Shown here: piece after piece, positions 8,746 through 19,309 of the stretch | How the letters are laid out: every line of letters begins with the position of its first letter | How positions within the stretch are numbered: the first letter of the stretch is position 1 | From: Nocardia sp. CNY236 | GTDB taxonomy: Bacteria > Actinomycetota > Actinomycetes > Mycobacteriales > Mycobacteriaceae | Direction of reading: 5' to 3' | DNA length: 64,000 bases | Assembly (NCBI RefSeq): GCF_000482385.1 | Contig: NZ_AXVD01000001.1 | Location: 310,001-374,000 of the forward strand | The notes under the pieces: model-generated | Told to the model about the DNA's origin: nothing | The model's input: the letters and a program-made list of their open reading frames with translations, nothing else | The model's database searches: none | Position numbers and translations under genes: made by a program

Positions 8746-10209
8746 ATGACATCACCAGCGCCGAGTACCGCCACTCGGATCACCGATTCGACGAGATGGC
8801 CCATCCGCCTGTGGGGCATGCTGATCACCCTGTGCGTCGTCCTGTTTCTCGATGGCCTGGACGTGTCGATGATCGGCGTCGCGTTGCCCTCGATCGGGGC
8901 GGAGCTCGATCTGTCCACGTCCACGTTGCAGTGGCTGGTCAGTGGTTACGTGCTCGGATACGGCGGGCTGCTCCTGCTGGGTGGACGCACCGCTGATCTG
9001 CTCGGGCGGCGCAAGGTCTTCCTGATTGCGCTGGCCGTCTTCGCGCTGGCCTCGTTGGCCGGCGCCATGGTCAGCTCCGGGCCGCTGTTGATCCTCACCC
9101 GCTTTCTCAAGGGTGTCGCCGCCGCGTTCACTGCGCCGACGGGCTTGTCCATCATCACCACCAACTTCGCCGAGGGTCCGGCACGGAACAAGGCACTATC
9201 CATCTATGTGGTGTTCGGTGCAGGCGGATACTCCTCGGGGCTTTTGTTCGGCGGCCTGATGACGAGTATCGGTTGGCGGTGGACCTTCCTGCTCCCGGTG
9301 CCGATCGCGCTCGCTGCGCTGGCAGCGGCCATCGTGCTCGTGCCCCGAGACGAGCACACCGAGGAAGGCGGCCACGACCTGCTCGGCGCTGTGCTGTCCA
9401 CCGCGGCCATGTTGCTGCTGGTCTACACCGTGGTCGCCGCGCCGGACGAGGGATGGGCCTCGGTTCGCACGATCGGCTCCTTCCTCGCCGTCACGGTCCT
9501 GTTCGGCGCATTCGTCGCGGTGCAACAGCGAACACCGTTCCCCTTGGTCCGGCTGAGCATCCTGCGCAAATCCTCGCTGGTGCGCGCATGCCTGGCGATC
9601 GTTGCGTTGGCGGGCTCTTACTTCAGCTGGCAATTCGTCGTGACGCTGTACCTGCAGGACACCCTGGGGTGGTCACCGCTGAAGCTGGCGTTGGCGCTGC
9701 TGCCGGTGGGTCTGCTGGTCGTGCTGTCGGCCTTCTTCTCCGACAGATTGGTCGACCGGTTCGGTACCGGACCGGTCATCGCTACCACGCTGACGACAAT
9801 GGGCGTCGGGTACCTGCTGTTTCTCCGACTGGACACCAGCCCGTCCTACCTGACGATGCTGTTGCCGGCCGTGCTGCTCATCGGGGTCGGCTGGGTCGGC
9901 TTCGGAGCGATCAACATCCAGGCGACCAGTGGCATCGACGACGACGAACAAGGTTTGGCTGCCGGCGTGTTGCAGACTGCGACGCAAGTCGGCGCGGCCA
10001 TCGTGCTCGCAGTGACCACCGCGATCATTTCCTCCGGTATCCACGACGACACCTCTGCGGGCGGGATGCTCGACGCGTATCGCCCCGGCCTGCGGTTCGC
10101 TGCGGGTGTGGCCATCGTCGGCGCGCTCGTGGCTCTGTTGGCCCTGCTACCCAGGCGTCGCAACGAGGAGCGGCGTTCGGTCGAAAAGGATCTCGAACTC
10201 GTCAGCTGA
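8746..10209 (+). CDS. DHA2-family MFS drug efflux transporter
   Basis: A 487-residue major-facilitator exporter of the 14-helix DHA2 type, probably a proton antiporter for drugs or lipophilic compounds. Motif A appears as GGRTADLLGRRKVF after helix 2. The N-terminal helix carries LDGLDVSMIGVALPSI, close to the DHA2 signature LDxTIVNVALP, and PTGLSIITTNF lies in the helix-4/5 region. The ATG at 8746 gives the expected N-terminus; ATGs farther up fall inside the repeat-rich operator. It is controlled by the divergent MarR gene, and a strong terminator follows it. Confidence 0.9.
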   Translation: MTSPAPSTATRITDSTRWPIRLWGMLITLCVVLFLDGLDVSMIGVALPSIGAELDLSTSTLQWLVSGYVLGYGGLLLLGGRTADLLGRRKVFLIALAVFALASLAGAMVSSGPLLILTRFLKGVAAAFTAPTGLSIITTNFAEGPARNKALSIYVVFGAGGYSSGLLFGGLMTSIGWRWTFLLPVPIALAALAAAIVLVPRDEHTEEGGHDLLGAVLSTAAMLLLVYTVVAAPDEGWASVRTIGSFLAVTVLFGAFVAVQQRTPFPLVRLSILRKSSLVRACLAIVALAGSYFSWQFVVTLYLQDTLGWSPLKLALALLPVGLLVVLSAFFSDRLVDRFGTGPVIATTLTTMGVGYLLFLRLDTSPSYLTMLLPAVLLIGVGWVGFGAINIQATSGIDDDEQGLAAGVLQTATQVGAAIVLAVTTAIISSGIHDDTSAGGMLDAYRPGLRFAAGVAIVGALVALLALLPRRRNEERRSVEKDLELVS

Positions 10210-10228
10210 GTCGCGTTCGACCCCTTTG

Positions 10229-10273
10229 CGCGGTACGTCCGGCAGCGCATGCTGCCGGACGTACCGCGTTTTT
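10229..10273 (+). terminator. Intrinsic terminator after the MFS pump
   Basis: An 18-bp perfect stem (10229-10246 with 10251-10268), a GCAT loop and a T5 run start 20 bases after the pump stop. It is one of the clearest rho-independent terminators in the window. Confidence 0.9.
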
Positions 10274-10613
10274 CGGGCGCCCCACGCACCGCGGTCGGTC
10301 GCGCCATCCGGTGGATCACGTGGGGCCTACCGTGCAAAGACCACTGCGCGCCGAGTGGAACCAGCGCCGGGTTCGGCGGGACACTGTGAGTCGGGCACGA
10401 TAAGGTCACAGCACAACCAGAACGCGCGCAGAGAGATTTCTATTGTCGTGACTCGACCTTGCTAAGGCCTCGGCAGTCGAATATCGTCCAGCGAGCGGAC
10501 TATCGGCATGGTGTGCTTCCGTTTCGTGCCGGAAGTCGGGTTCGGTACGGCGGTGGGCTCACCTGCACAACCACCAGCGCGATAGAGCGAGCAGCAGAAA
10601 GAGAGCAGTATTC
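10274..10613. other. Intergenic region upstream of the esterase gene
   Basis: These 340 bases hold no gene I can support. They separate the pump terminator from the exported esterase and presumably carry its promoter. I could not pick a convincing -35/-10 pair. Confidence 0.4.
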
Positions 10614-11648
10614 ATGCGTTTCGGCAGGGCGGCTGCGCCGAGAGGAACGGGACCGGTACGACGAAACAGCCAGCGCGGCTGGCGTACTCGTGTCCTAGCC
10701 CTGGGTGCTGCCGCATTCGCATTACCGCTCGCAGCCAATGCGGCATACCCCGCAGTCACGTCCGCCGCCCCCATTCACAGCCCGGTCCACCGCGCGCCCG
10801 CGGCCGGATTCGAGGAACTGATGGTTCCTTCCTCGATGGGCCCGGTGAAGGTGCAGGCGCAGTGGGCGAAAAATGGTGGTAGCGCCGCAATTTACCTGCT
10901 CGACGGGCTACGGGCGCTCGATGATCGCAATGCGTGGTCGTTCGAGACCAATGCCGGGGAGATGTTCGCCAACGACAATGTCAACCTCATCATGCCGGTT
11001 GGCGGTCAGTCCAGCTGGTACGCCGATTGGGTCAAGGCCAGCAACACCAATGGTCAGAAATACACCTACAAGTGGGAAACCTTCTTGACCGACGAACTTC
11101 CGCGGTTCCTGGAGGGTTACGGCGTTTCACGGACGAACAACGCAGCTGTCGGGTTGTCCATGAGCGCCCCGGCCGCACTACGGATGGCCGCGCTGCACCG
11201 CGATCAGTTCAAACATGCCTCCGCATTCTCCGGGCCACTGAACTGGGGCGCACCTGGTATGCGTGAGGCCATGCGGGCCATGATGCTCTCCGCAGGCCGC
11301 TACAACGTCGATTCGATGGCCGCGCCGTGGAGTCCGCAGTGGCTGCGGATGGATCCGTATGTGTTCGCACCCGAGTTGCGTGGTGTGCCGCTCTACATTT
11401 CGGCCGCCAGTGGCCTGCCCGGCGAGTTCGATCGACCGAACTCGGCGGTGGGAGCGTTCCACACGTCGACGGCCATGGGTATCGAAGCGATCGCATTGGT
11501 GACCACCCGCTCGTTCCAGCGTCGTCTCAACTCGCTCGGCATTCCCGCCGTCTACGACTTCCCCGCCCGGGGAACACACACCTGGAAGTACTGGGAAGAA
11601 CAGCTCGGTAAGGCCAGGCCGCACATCTTGAACGCTCTGCACGGCTGA
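10614..11648 (+). CDS. Secreted antigen-85-like mycolyltransferase/esterase
   Basis: A 344-residue exported alpha/beta hydrolase of the esterase family that includes antigen 85. An Arg-rich n-region, a hydrophobic core (about residues 26-45) and an Ala-rich cleavage region make a signal peptide. The nucleophile is Ser182 in GLSMSAPAAL, MPVGGQSSWYADW forms the oxyanion side, and the catalytic His is in GTHTWKYWEEQL. Antigen-85 enzymes transfer mycolic acids between trehalose monomycolate molecules or to arabinogalactan in the cell envelope. It is monocistronic with a terminator just after. Ester hydrolase activity without mycolyl transfer remains possible. Confidence 0.85.
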   Translation: MRFGRAAAPRGTGPVRRNSQRGWRTRVLALGAAAFALPLAANAAYPAVTSAAPIHSPVHRAPAAGFEELMVPSSMGPVKVQAQWAKNGGSAAIYLLDGLRALDDRNAWSFETNAGEMFANDNVNLIMPVGGQSSWYADWVKASNTNGQKYTYKWETFLTDELPRFLEGYGVSRTNNAAVGLSMSAPAALRMAALHRDQFKHASAFSGPLNWGAPGMREAMRAMMLSAGRYNVDSMAAPWSPQWLRMDPYVFAPELRGVPLYISAASGLPGEFDRPNSAVGAFHTSTAMGIEAIALVTTRSFQRRLNSLGIPAVYDFPARGTHTWKYWEEQLGKARPHILNALHG

Positions 11649-11685
11649 GCAATCAGCCGCTGCGGACGCCCGCACCTCTGCCGAG

Positions 11686-11716
11686 AAACCGGCCGCCCGT
11701 ACGGGCGGCCGGTTTC
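11686..11716. terminator. Bidirectional terminator between esterase and rmlC
   Basis: A perfect palindrome (15+15 bases, 11686-11715) of the form AAACCGGCCGCCCG / CGGGCGGCCGGTTT, with A- and T-tracts at its ends, lies between the convergent esterase and rmlC genes. It can end transcription from both sides. Confidence 0.85.
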
Positions 11717-11730
11717 GTGTCATGTGTGAG

Positions 11731-12288
11731 TCATGCCTTCCACGGCGGAGCCGCGGCGTCCTTGGCGGAGCGAATGAACTCCAGTGGCCGTCCATCGCGA
11801 CCCACGGTAGGCCAGTCGATCGCCAAATCACTGTCGAAGGCATCGATTTCGCGGTCGAACTCCGGCGAATACTCCAGGGAGCACAGGTACATCACGGTCG
11901 AGTCGTCTTCGAGTGAGAGGATCGCGTGCCCGAGCCCAGGAGAAAGATAGACCGAACGTCGATCGATATCGTCGAGTACGACGCTGTCCCAGCGGCCATA
12001 GGTCGGAGAGCCGGGCCGCAGATCGACGACGACATCCAGTAGTGCACCGCGCACGCAGGTCACGTACTTCGCTTGGCCCGGCGGGTCTTCTGTGTAGTGA
12101 ATCCCTCGCAGCACGCCTGCGGCTGAAACCGAGCAGTTGATCTGGTGTAGATCGAACGGCTGGCCGACCACCTTTTCGAATTCGGTGGATTTGAACGACT
12201 CGACGAATACGCCGCGTCGATCTTCGAACTGTATCGGTGTGAACTCCCAGGCGCCGGGAACAGCCAATTCGCGTACCCGCAGTGTCAT
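11731..12288 (-). CDS. rmlC: RmlC, dTDP-4-dehydrorhamnose 3,5-epimerase
   Basis: A 185-residue cupin epimerase for the third step of dTDP-L-rhamnose synthesis, the sugar of the arabinogalactan linkage unit. It contains the family segments [36 protein letters not shown] with the catalytic His, and [21 protein letters not shown]. The ATG overlaps the rmlA stop by four bases (ATGA), so the two genes are translationally coupled. RmlD, the final reductase, is not in the window. Confidence 0.95.
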   Translation of the reverse strand: MTLRVRELAVPGAWEFTPIQFEDRRGVFVESFKSTEFEKVVGQPFDLHQINCSVSAAGVLRGIHYTEDPPGQAKYVTCVRGALLDVVVDLRPGSPTYGRWDSVVLDDIDRRSVYLSPGLGHAILSLEDDSTVMYLCSLEYSPEFDREIDAFDSDLAIDWPTVGRDGRPLEFIRSAKDAAAPPWKA

Positions 12289-13187
12289 GGAATCAGGTCC
12301 CCTGTGCCTCTATGAGTCGGTGGGTCGGTTTCCCCGAGCAGGCCGAGCAGGTAACTGCCGTAGCCGGACTTGATCAACGGCTTGGCCAGTGCACGCAGTT
12401 GCTCGTCGTCGATGAAGCCCTGCAGCCACGCGATCTCCTCGGGGACGTTGATCTTCAAGCCTTGGCGTTGTTCGATGGTACGCACGTAGTTCGCGGCATC
12501 CAGCAACGAGTCGAAGAAGCCGGTATCCAGCCACGCGGTACCGCGCGGCATCACCTCGACCTGCAGCTTTCCCTGTTCCAGGTAGGCGCGGTTGATATCG
12601 GTGATCTCGTATTCGCCGCGTGCGGACGGCTGCAGTCGTCGAGCGATCTCGACGACTTCGTTGTCGTAGAAATACAAGCCCGGAATCGCATAGTTCGATC
12701 GCGGTTGCGCTGGCTTCTCCTCGATGGAAATGGCTCTCCCGTCTGCGAATTCGATGACCCCGTACGCGCTGGGGTCGGCTACTTGGTAGGCGAACACCGC
12801 CCCGCCCTCGACATCGTGGAAGCGATACAGGCTGGTGCCCAGGCCAGGGCCATGAAAAATATTGTCGCCCAGGATCAACGCGACATTGTCGGTTCCGATG
12901 TGGTCGGCTCCGAGGACGAAGGCTTGTGCGAGGCCGTTCGGCTCCGGTTGCGCAGCATAGTCGATAGAGATGCCGAACTGCGATCCGTCGCCCAACAATC
13001 GACGGAACGCCGCGGCGTCTTCGACGGTCGTGACAACCAGTATTTCTCGTATTCCTGCTAGCATCAGTGTGGACAGCGGATAATAGACCATGGGCTTGTC
13101 GTAGACCGGGACCAGCTGTTTGCTCACCCCGCGGGTAATCGGATGGAGCCTCGATCCGGTACCCCCAGCCAAGATGATTCCTCGCAC
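12285..13187 (-). CDS. rmlA: RmlA, glucose-1-phosphate thymidylyltransferase
   Basis: A 300-residue nucleotidyltransferase that makes dTDP-glucose, the first step of dTDP-rhamnose synthesis. It has the signature [18 protein letters not shown], followed by [28 protein letters not shown] and [16 protein letters not shown]. The GTG at 13187 places the canonical VRGIILAGG at the N-terminus. It is divergent from rmlB, with 122 bases between them, and coupled to rmlC. Confidence 0.95.
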   Translation of the reverse strand: MRGIILAGGTGSRLHPITRGVSKQLVPVYDKPMVYYPLSTLMLAGIREILVVTTVEDAAAFRRLLGDGSQFGISIDYAAQPEPNGLAQAFVLGADHIGTDNVALILGDNIFHGPGLGTSLYRFHDVEGGAVFAYQVADPSAYGVIEFADGRAISIEEKPAQPRSNYAIPGLYFYDNEVVEIARRLQPSARGEYEITDINRAYLEQGKLQVEVMPRGTAWLDTGFFDSLLDAANYVRTIEQRQGLKINVPEEIAWLQGFIDDEQLRALAKPLIKSGYGSYLLGLLGETDPPTHRGTGDLIP

Positions 13188-13300
13188 GAGCCCCAGTCTC
13201 GCAGGAGCGACCCGGATCGACTGCATAGGGGTCGCTGCGTGGTGACCAGCACATGTGCGGCGTCGCCGCACGCCCAATCGAATGGTCGATTCCCACGTAG

Positions 13301-14326
<1,026 letters not shown>

Positions 14327-14458
14327 AGGCCGCGACGCCACTGGGGGCGTGGTCACACAGCAGGCATGGACATGGGTGGGTTGGTATCCTCGGCCCCGCC
14401 GAAAGGCATCCAGGGGCGTGTCTGTCCCGTCCGGAACACCGAGAACTTCGAGGATTTC

Positions 14459-16372
14459 ATGGATCCGTCGGCTACCGAGGCCGCTATCGAAACACACGAT
14501 CATCCCACAGCCGGCGATGCGCCCGCCGCATTGCGCGTCGACCACAGAGCGCCCGACCGGCTCGTGCTGCAGCGCGGTATCTTCACCGGACCGTCGGCTC
14601 GAGTGAGTGACGAACTCTACGTCGTCGTCGAGGGTGGTGCTCACCGGCAACGGTCGACTCTGCGAATGGACGAGGGGTCGACCGGGCACACCAACACCTA
14701 CTTCGGTCGGTTCGCCGCCAGCTACTGGCAGCGCTGGACCACGGTGACCGAGGTGCGCGCCACCATGGTGCTCGATGTCGCCGCGACTGCGAACATCCGA
14801 CTGGTCGCCTCCGATATCGCTGGTCACCGCCGGATCATCGACAGCGCCCGGGTCGAGGGCAGCGGGCCGGTGACGCTGTCCACCGCACTCGACCAGTATG
14901 TCGACGGTGGCGCATTGTGGCTGGAATTCGATGCCGTGGGCGGCGCGCTCACCGTCGGGGAGCTGACCTGGAGCGCTGACGCCCCGAAACGGGTGCGCCC
15001 GGTCGCAATCGCCATCTGCACCTTCAACCGCGCGGACGACTGCGCCGCGACCGTCGCCGCACTCTCGTCCGACCCGACCGTTCTCGCGGCGATCGACGCG
15101 GTGTACGTCATCGACCAGGGCACCGATGTGGTCGAGAATCGGCCGCGTTACCAGCACGTGGCGCCGATCTTCGGGGACAAGCTGCGCTACATACGCCAAC
15201 CCAACCTGGGCGGCGCGGGTGGTTTCACTCGTGGGCTCTACGAAGTGTCCGCGGTCACCGAGCATGCCGACGTCATCTTGATGGACGACGACATTCTGTG
15301 CGAGCCGGAGACCGTGCTGCGGCTGAACGCCTTCGCCAACCTCACGGTCGAGCCGACGTTGGTCGGCGCGCAGATGCTGTTCCTGCTCAATCCCGACTAT
15401 CTCAACGTCGGCGCGGAGGAAGTACACCTGCACCGGTTACGCCACGGGCAGCGCGTGCCGAAGGCCCTGCGCAATACCAGCATGGTAACCAAGAACCAGG
15501 AGCGCCGAGTCGACGCCGGCTACAACGCTTGGTGGACCTGTCTGATCCCGGCCGAGGTCGTCGCGAAGATCGGCCTGCCGATTCCGATCTTCTTCCAATG
15601 GGACGATGTCGAATACGGTATCCGGGCGCGCGAGCACGGCTTCGCCACGGTCACGCTGCCCAATGCGGCGGTATGGCACGCGGACTTCTACTGGAAGGAC
15701 TACGACGACTGGGCGCGCTACTTCAGCACCCGCAACTCGCTGATCGTCGGCTCACTGCATTCGGACCTGGATGCTTCGCGGATCGCTCGCTTCGTGTTTC
15801 GAGAGTTGGCCGAACACTTGGTCGCGATGCAGTACGGCTTGGTACACACCATCCTGCAGGGAATCGAGGACTTCCTCGAAGGACCGAAAGTCCTGCACGA
15901 CGGCGGCGTCGCCGCGCTGAAGGCCGCACGCACCAGCCGAGACGACTACCCTGAGACGATCAAGCATCCGGCCGCGTCGCCACCGGTCCGATCGGCCGAT
16001 ATCCACGTCCGGCGTGCCGGTGGCGAACCCAGCCGGACGACGCTGGTGTTGCTCAAGCGTGTGATTGCGCAATGGTTGGGCCGAACGCAACCCGGCCTCG
16101 TCGGCATCACGCGCGAAGACGCACATTGGTGGCACGTGTCGCTGTTCGACCATGTGGTGGTAACCGATGCCTCGCAGTCTGGCGTGCGGGTGCGCACCCG
16201 TGACAAGGCTCGCGCCCGTCGACTGCTGTGGCGCACGGTGCGTGTGCTGCGCCGCCTGCGCCGGGAACTGCCCACCGTGCAGGCACAGTACCGTGCTGCG
16301 ATGCCGGACCTGTCGAGCCGCGCGAACTGGGAGCGGCTCTACGGCCTCACCGAAACCCGGACGAATCGGTAG
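14459..16372 (+). CDS. glfT2: GlfT2, bifunctional galactofuranosyltransferase
   Basis: A 637-residue GT2-family polymerase, the same length as the M. tuberculosis protein. It extends the lipid-linked galactan with alternating beta-1,5 and beta-1,6 galactofuranose from UDP-Galf on the cytoplasmic face. An N-terminal beta-sandwich (to about residue 170) precedes the GT-A domain: AIAICTFNRADDC, the metal-binding DDD at about 276-278 (ILMDDDI), and FFQWDDVEYGIRAREHG. A helical C-terminal region follows. The ATG at 14459 has GAGG 6 bases upstream; an in-frame ATG at 14366 adds 31 unconserved residues. The UDP-galactopyranose mutase gene often found beside it is absent from this window. Confidence 0.95.
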   Translation: MDPSATEAAIETHDHPTAGDAPAALRVDHRAPDRLVLQRGIFTGPSARVSDELYVVVEGGAHRQRSTLRMDEGSTGHTNTYFGRFAASYWQRWTTVTEVRATMVLDVAATANIRLVASDIAGHRRIIDSARVEGSGPVTLSTALDQYVDGGALWLEFDAVGGALTVGELTWSADAPKRVRPVAIAICTFNRADDCAATVAALSSDPTVLAAIDAVYVIDQGTDVVENRPRYQHVAPIFGDKLRYIRQPNLGGAGGFTRGLYEVSAVTEHADVILMDDDILCEPETVLRLNAFANLTVEPTLVGAQMLFLLNPDYLNVGAEEVHLHRLRHGQRVPKALRNTSMVTKNQERRVDAGYNAWWTCLIPAEVVAKIGLPIPIFFQWDDVEYGIRAREHGFATVTLPNAAVWHADFYWKDYDDWARYFSTRNSLIVGSLHSDLDASRIARFVFRELAEHLVAMQYGLVHTILQGIEDFLEGPKVLHDGGVAALKAARTSRDDYPETIKHPAASPPVRSADIHVRRAGGEPSRTTLVLLKRVIAQWLGRTQPGLVGITREDAHWWHVSLFDHVVVTDASQSGVRVRTRDKARARRLLWRTVRVLRRLRRELPTVQAQYRAAMPDLSSRANWERLYGLTETRTNR

Positions 16373-16403
16373 CTGCTCACGTCCTGTTCCTCGAACTCAC
16401 GCG

Positions 16404-16431
16404 ATGGCCGCACGCCCGGGCGTGCGGCCAT
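16404..16431. terminator. Hairpin between glfT2 and the SDR gene
   Basis: A 28-base perfect palindrome (ATGGCCGCACGCCC / GGGCGTGCGGCCAT) lies between convergent glfT2 and the SDR gene. There is no T-run; it probably serves as a bidirectional terminator. Confidence 0.65.
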
Positions 16432-16436
16432 CCGGT

Positions 16437-17288
16437 TCAGAGGAACAAGTCGGGGGTGAGTTCGCCGTCGCCCGGAGTCACTCGGTATTTGTCCAGGTCG
16501 GTGATGCCGTGGGCAGCCAAGACGTCGTCATCGATGAAGAAGTTGCCGCTGGTTTCCTTGCCGGGGGCGGTGATCACCAGGTAGGCCGCGTCGGCGTAGA
16601 TGTCGGGTGTCCGCGAGGTAGAGACCATATGCTCCCCGCCGAGCAGGTTCTGCACCGCGGCCGTTGCGATCGTGGTGCGTGGCCACAGCGAATTGACGCC
16701 GATCCCGTCGCCTTTGAGTTCCTCTGCCAGCCCCAGTGTGGTCAGCGACATTCCGTACTTGGCGATGGTGTACCCCAACGACGCGCCCGCCCATTTGGGA
16801 TCCAGGTTCAGTGGCGGGGACAGGGTCAGAATGTGGGGGTTGCGGCCGGTCCGGGCCGATTCGCGCAGATGCGGGATGCTCAGCTTGGACAGCAGGAAGC
16901 TGCCTCGGCAGTTGATGTCCTGCATCAAGTCGTATTTCTTCATCGGCAGCATCTCGGTGGGCGACAAGTCGATCGCAGAGGCATTGTTCACCACGATGTC
17001 GATGCCGCCGAAGCGTTCGACCGTCCGGCGCACCGCTTCGGCCACCGATTCGTCGTTGCGGACATCGCCGACGAAGGGCAGCACCTGCCCGCCCGCTGCT
17101 TCGAGCTCCGCGGCGGCGGTGTGGATGGTGCCGGGAAGCTTGGGGTGCGGCTGGTCGGTCTTCGCGATCAGGGTGATGTTGGCGCCGTCGGCTGCAGCGC
17201 GTTTGGCAATCTCCAAACCGATGCCGCGGCTGCCGCCGGACATGATCATCGTCCGTCCGGCGAGCGTCGTGGATCCCGGTTCCGTCAT
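16437..17288 (-). CDS. SDR-family oxidoreductase (HSDL2-like)
   Basis: A 283-residue short-chain dehydrogenase with MIMSGGSRGIGLEIAKRAA, the NNASAI motif, and a YTIAKYGMS catalytic Tyr-Lys. The long insert after GANITLIAKT (QPHPKLPGTIHTAA) is typical of hydroxysteroid-dehydrogenase-like-2 proteins of unknown substrate. AAGGAG lies 8 bases before the ATG. It follows glfT1 on the same strand, but a hairpin at 17311-17331 and a palindrome at 17366-17383 lie between them, so it is probably transcribed separately. Confidence 0.85.
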   Translation of the reverse strand: MTEPGSTTLAGRTMIMSGGSRGIGLEIAKRAAADGANITLIAKTDQPHPKLPGTIHTAAAELEAAGGQVLPFVGDVRNDESVAEAVRRTVERFGGIDIVVNNASAIDLSPTEMLPMKKYDLMQDINCRGSFLLSKLSIPHLRESARTGRNPHILTLSPPLNLDPKWAGASLGYTIAKYGMSLTTLGLAEELKGDGIGVNSLWPRTTIATAAVQNLLGGEHMVSTSRTPDIYADAAYLVITAPGKETSGNFFIDDDVLAAHGITDLDKYRVTPGDGELTPDLFL

Positions 17289-17310
17289 GTGACCTGCTCC
17301 TTCGTGTATG

Positions 17311-17331
17311 CCGCGGGCAGTATGCCCGCGG
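17311..17331 (-). terminator. Hairpin between glfT1 and the SDR gene
   Basis: A 9-bp stem (CCGCGGGCA / TGCCCGCGG) with a 3-base loop, 23 bases upstream of the SDR ATG. It could end read-through from glfT1 or act in the SDR leader; there is no T-tract. Confidence 0.4.
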
Positions 17332-17365
17332 CTGGGCGCGCTGGTACATCGAGCGCAATCCCTCC

Positions 17366-17383
17366 TATGCAATCAGTTGCATA
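17366..17383. promoter_or_regulatory. Operator-like palindrome upstream of the SDR gene
   Basis: TATGCAA-TCAG-TTGCATA: 7-bp arms around a 4-base centre, about 80 bases upstream of the SDR start. The dyad suggests a dimeric repressor site. The TGCA half-site resembles that of the MarR operator at 8703, but no regulator gene lies next to it. Confidence 0.35.
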
Positions 17384-17452
17384 ACGGTCGCGCAACGGCC
17401 CCTCGCGGCGGACCCGTCGACCCGCCGGCGATGCGTCGACGAGCCACCTGCG

Positions 17453-18466
17453 TCAGTCCGGCTTGCCGAACTGCTCGTTGCGGCCCAGGGAACGCAGGTG
17501 GAACCACTCGCGCAGCCCCGCAGGGTCGCGCCGGGTGACGAGAAAGAACCAGGAGAAGCGGATCCATTCCTGGGGAAGAAGCTTGCGCATTCCGGGTTGG
17601 GACATGAGATACCCACGGTTGCGGTAGGTGAAATACCGTTTCACGGGGTCATCGGGATACTGCGTGTGCATCCGGCCGCCGAGGATCGGCTTGAACTCGG
17701 CGGCGCCGTTCGGATGCAGATACGCCGTCTGGAGGCAGGTACCGAACGGGAGGCCGGAGCGGACCAATCGGCGGTGTACTTCGACCTCGTCGCCACGTAC
17801 GAACAGTCGCAGGTCCGGCACGCCGATGAGGTCGATCGCCTGGGTGGAGATCAGAGCGCCGTTGAACAGCGAGGCAATTCCGGGCAGGAAGTCCTGGTCG
17901 CCGAGTTCGGAGCGCAGTCGCCGCCAGACCACGCCGCGGCGCAGCGGGAACGCGAGACGGTCCGGCTCATCGATGTCGCACACCACCGGGGACACCTCCA
18001 CCAGGCCGTGCCGGTGTGCGCAATCGAGGAGGGCGGACAGCACGTCGGGGCCCTCGGGTCTGCCGTCGTCGTCGGCGAGCCACACCCAGTCGGCGCCCAG
18101 GCTCAGCGCGTGCAGCATGCCGAGCGCGAACCCGCCGGCTCCACCGAGGTTGTGTGCCGAGCCCAGATACGTGGACTCCACCGGCTGATCATCCACCAAC
18201 GCCGCGACCTCGGGCTCGTTGGCGTTGTCGATCACGATCAGGTGATCCACCCGCCGGGACTGAGAGGTGAGCGCTTTCAGCGACCGCGCCAACAGTTCGT
18301 GGCGTTGGTGGGTGACCACGACGGCGACGACGCGGGCATCGGCGCCCGTGGGTGTCGTTACGACGGGATGGCCAACCGGAGCGCCGGAGTGGTCTTCGGC
18401 CCGAGGGTCGACCTGGGCCTGCGCTCCACGGTCGATCGGGGTGTTCTGCCCGGTCGGCTCACTCAT
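17453..18466 (-). CDS. glfT1: GlfT1, initiating galactofuranosyltransferase
   Basis: A 337-residue GT2-family enzyme that adds the first galactofuranose residues to the rhamnose-GlcNAc-PP-decaprenyl linker before GlfT2 takes over. Motifs: VVAVVVTHQRHELLARSL, HNLGGAGGFALGM, the metal site WLADDDGRPEG, and LFVRGDEVEVHRRL. A disordered, polar N-terminus of about 45 residues precedes the domain. The start overlaps the wzt stop by 8 bases, so wzm-wzt-glfT1 form one operon coupling chain initiation with export. Confidence 0.9.
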   Translation of the reverse strand: MSEPTGQNTPIDRGAQAQVDPRAEDHSGAPVGHPVVTTPTGADARVVAVVVTHQRHELLARSLKALTSQSRRVDHLIVIDNANEPEVAALVDDQPVESTYLGSAHNLGGAGGFALGMLHALSLGADWVWLADDDGRPEGPDVLSALLDCAHRHGLVEVSPVVCDIDEPDRLAFPLRRGVVWRRLRSELGDQDFLPGIASLFNGALISTQAIDLIGVPDLRLFVRGDEVEVHRRLVRSGLPFGTCLQTAYLHPNGAAEFKPILGGRMHTQYPDDPVKRYFTYRNRGYLMSQPGMRKLLPQEWIRFSWFFLVTRRDPAGLREWFHLRSLGRNEQFGKPD

Positions 18467-19298
18467 TCCTGATTTCGCTCAATTCTCGTTCGGTTCCCAG
18501 GGTCTGTTCGGCCTGCATTTCGCGTAGCACGGTTGCGACATGGTTTCCGGCTTCGGGTCCCTCATAGGCTCGCACTACTTCTTCGATACCGCCACGCAGC
18601 CGGATCCGCCCGTGATCGATCCACATCGCCGTATCGCACAGTTGTGCGAGGAACTCGTTGGAGTGGCTGGCGAAAACCAGGAGTCCGGACCGTTGTACCA
18701 ATGCCTGCAACCGAAGCCGGGCTTTTTTCATGAATTCCGCGTCCACCGCGCCGATGCCCTCGTCGAGAAGCAAGATTTCCGGATCGATCGAAGTGACCAC
18801 GCCCAATGCGAGGCGAACACGCATTCCGGTGGAGTAGGTGCGCAGTGGCATGGACAAGTACTCGCCGAGTTCGGTGAAGTCGGCGATCTCCTCGATCTTC
18901 GACAGCATTTGTTTGCGCGTCTGACCGAGAAACAGCCCACGGATGATGATGTTCTCGTAGCCGGAGATCTCCGGGTCCATGCCGACACCGAGATCGAAGA
19001 CCGGCGCAACCCGGCCACGGATGCGGGCACTGCCGCGCGAGGGCTCGTATATCCCCGAAAGCAGCCGTAGCAGTGTCGATTTGCCGGCGCCATTGTGCCC
19101 CACCAGGCCGATCCGGTCGCCTTCGCGCAGCGAGAGGGTGATGTCACGTAGTGCTTCGACCACGACGACGTCGGACTCGTTGCGGCCGATGGCGCCACCT
19201 GCCTTGCCGAGGAAAGCCTTCTTCAACGAGCGTGACTTGGCGTCGAAGATCGGAAACTCGACCCACGCGTCCCGGGTTTCGATACTCACTCGACTCAT
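18459..19298 (-). CDS. wzt: Wzt-type ABC exporter ATPase for lipid-linked galactan
   Basis: A 279-residue ATP-binding subunit. Walker A is GLVGHNGAGKSTLLRLLSG, the signature helix YSTGMRVRLALGV, and Walker B PEILLLDEGIGAVDAEF, followed by the switch His in VFASHS. The N-terminal DAKSRSLKKAFLGKAGG extension is typical of polysaccharide exporters. With Wzm it should flip decaprenyl-PP-linked galactan across the membrane for arabinosylation by AftA. The ATG lies 11 bases after the wzm stop. Confidence 0.92.
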   Translation of the reverse strand: MSRVSIETRDAWVEFPIFDAKSRSLKKAFLGKAGGAIGRNESDVVVVEALRDITLSLREGDRIGLVGHNGAGKSTLLRLLSGIYEPSRGSARIRGRVAPVFDLGVGMDPEISGYENIIIRGLFLGQTRKQMLSKIEEIADFTELGEYLSMPLRTYSTGMRVRLALGVVTSIDPEILLLDEGIGAVDAEFMKKARLRLQALVQRSGLLVFASHSNEFLAQLCDTAMWIDHGRIRLRGGIEEVVRAYEGPEAGNHVATVLREMQAEQTLGTERELSEIRNE

Positions 19299-19309
19299 CG
19301 GGGGCGCTC

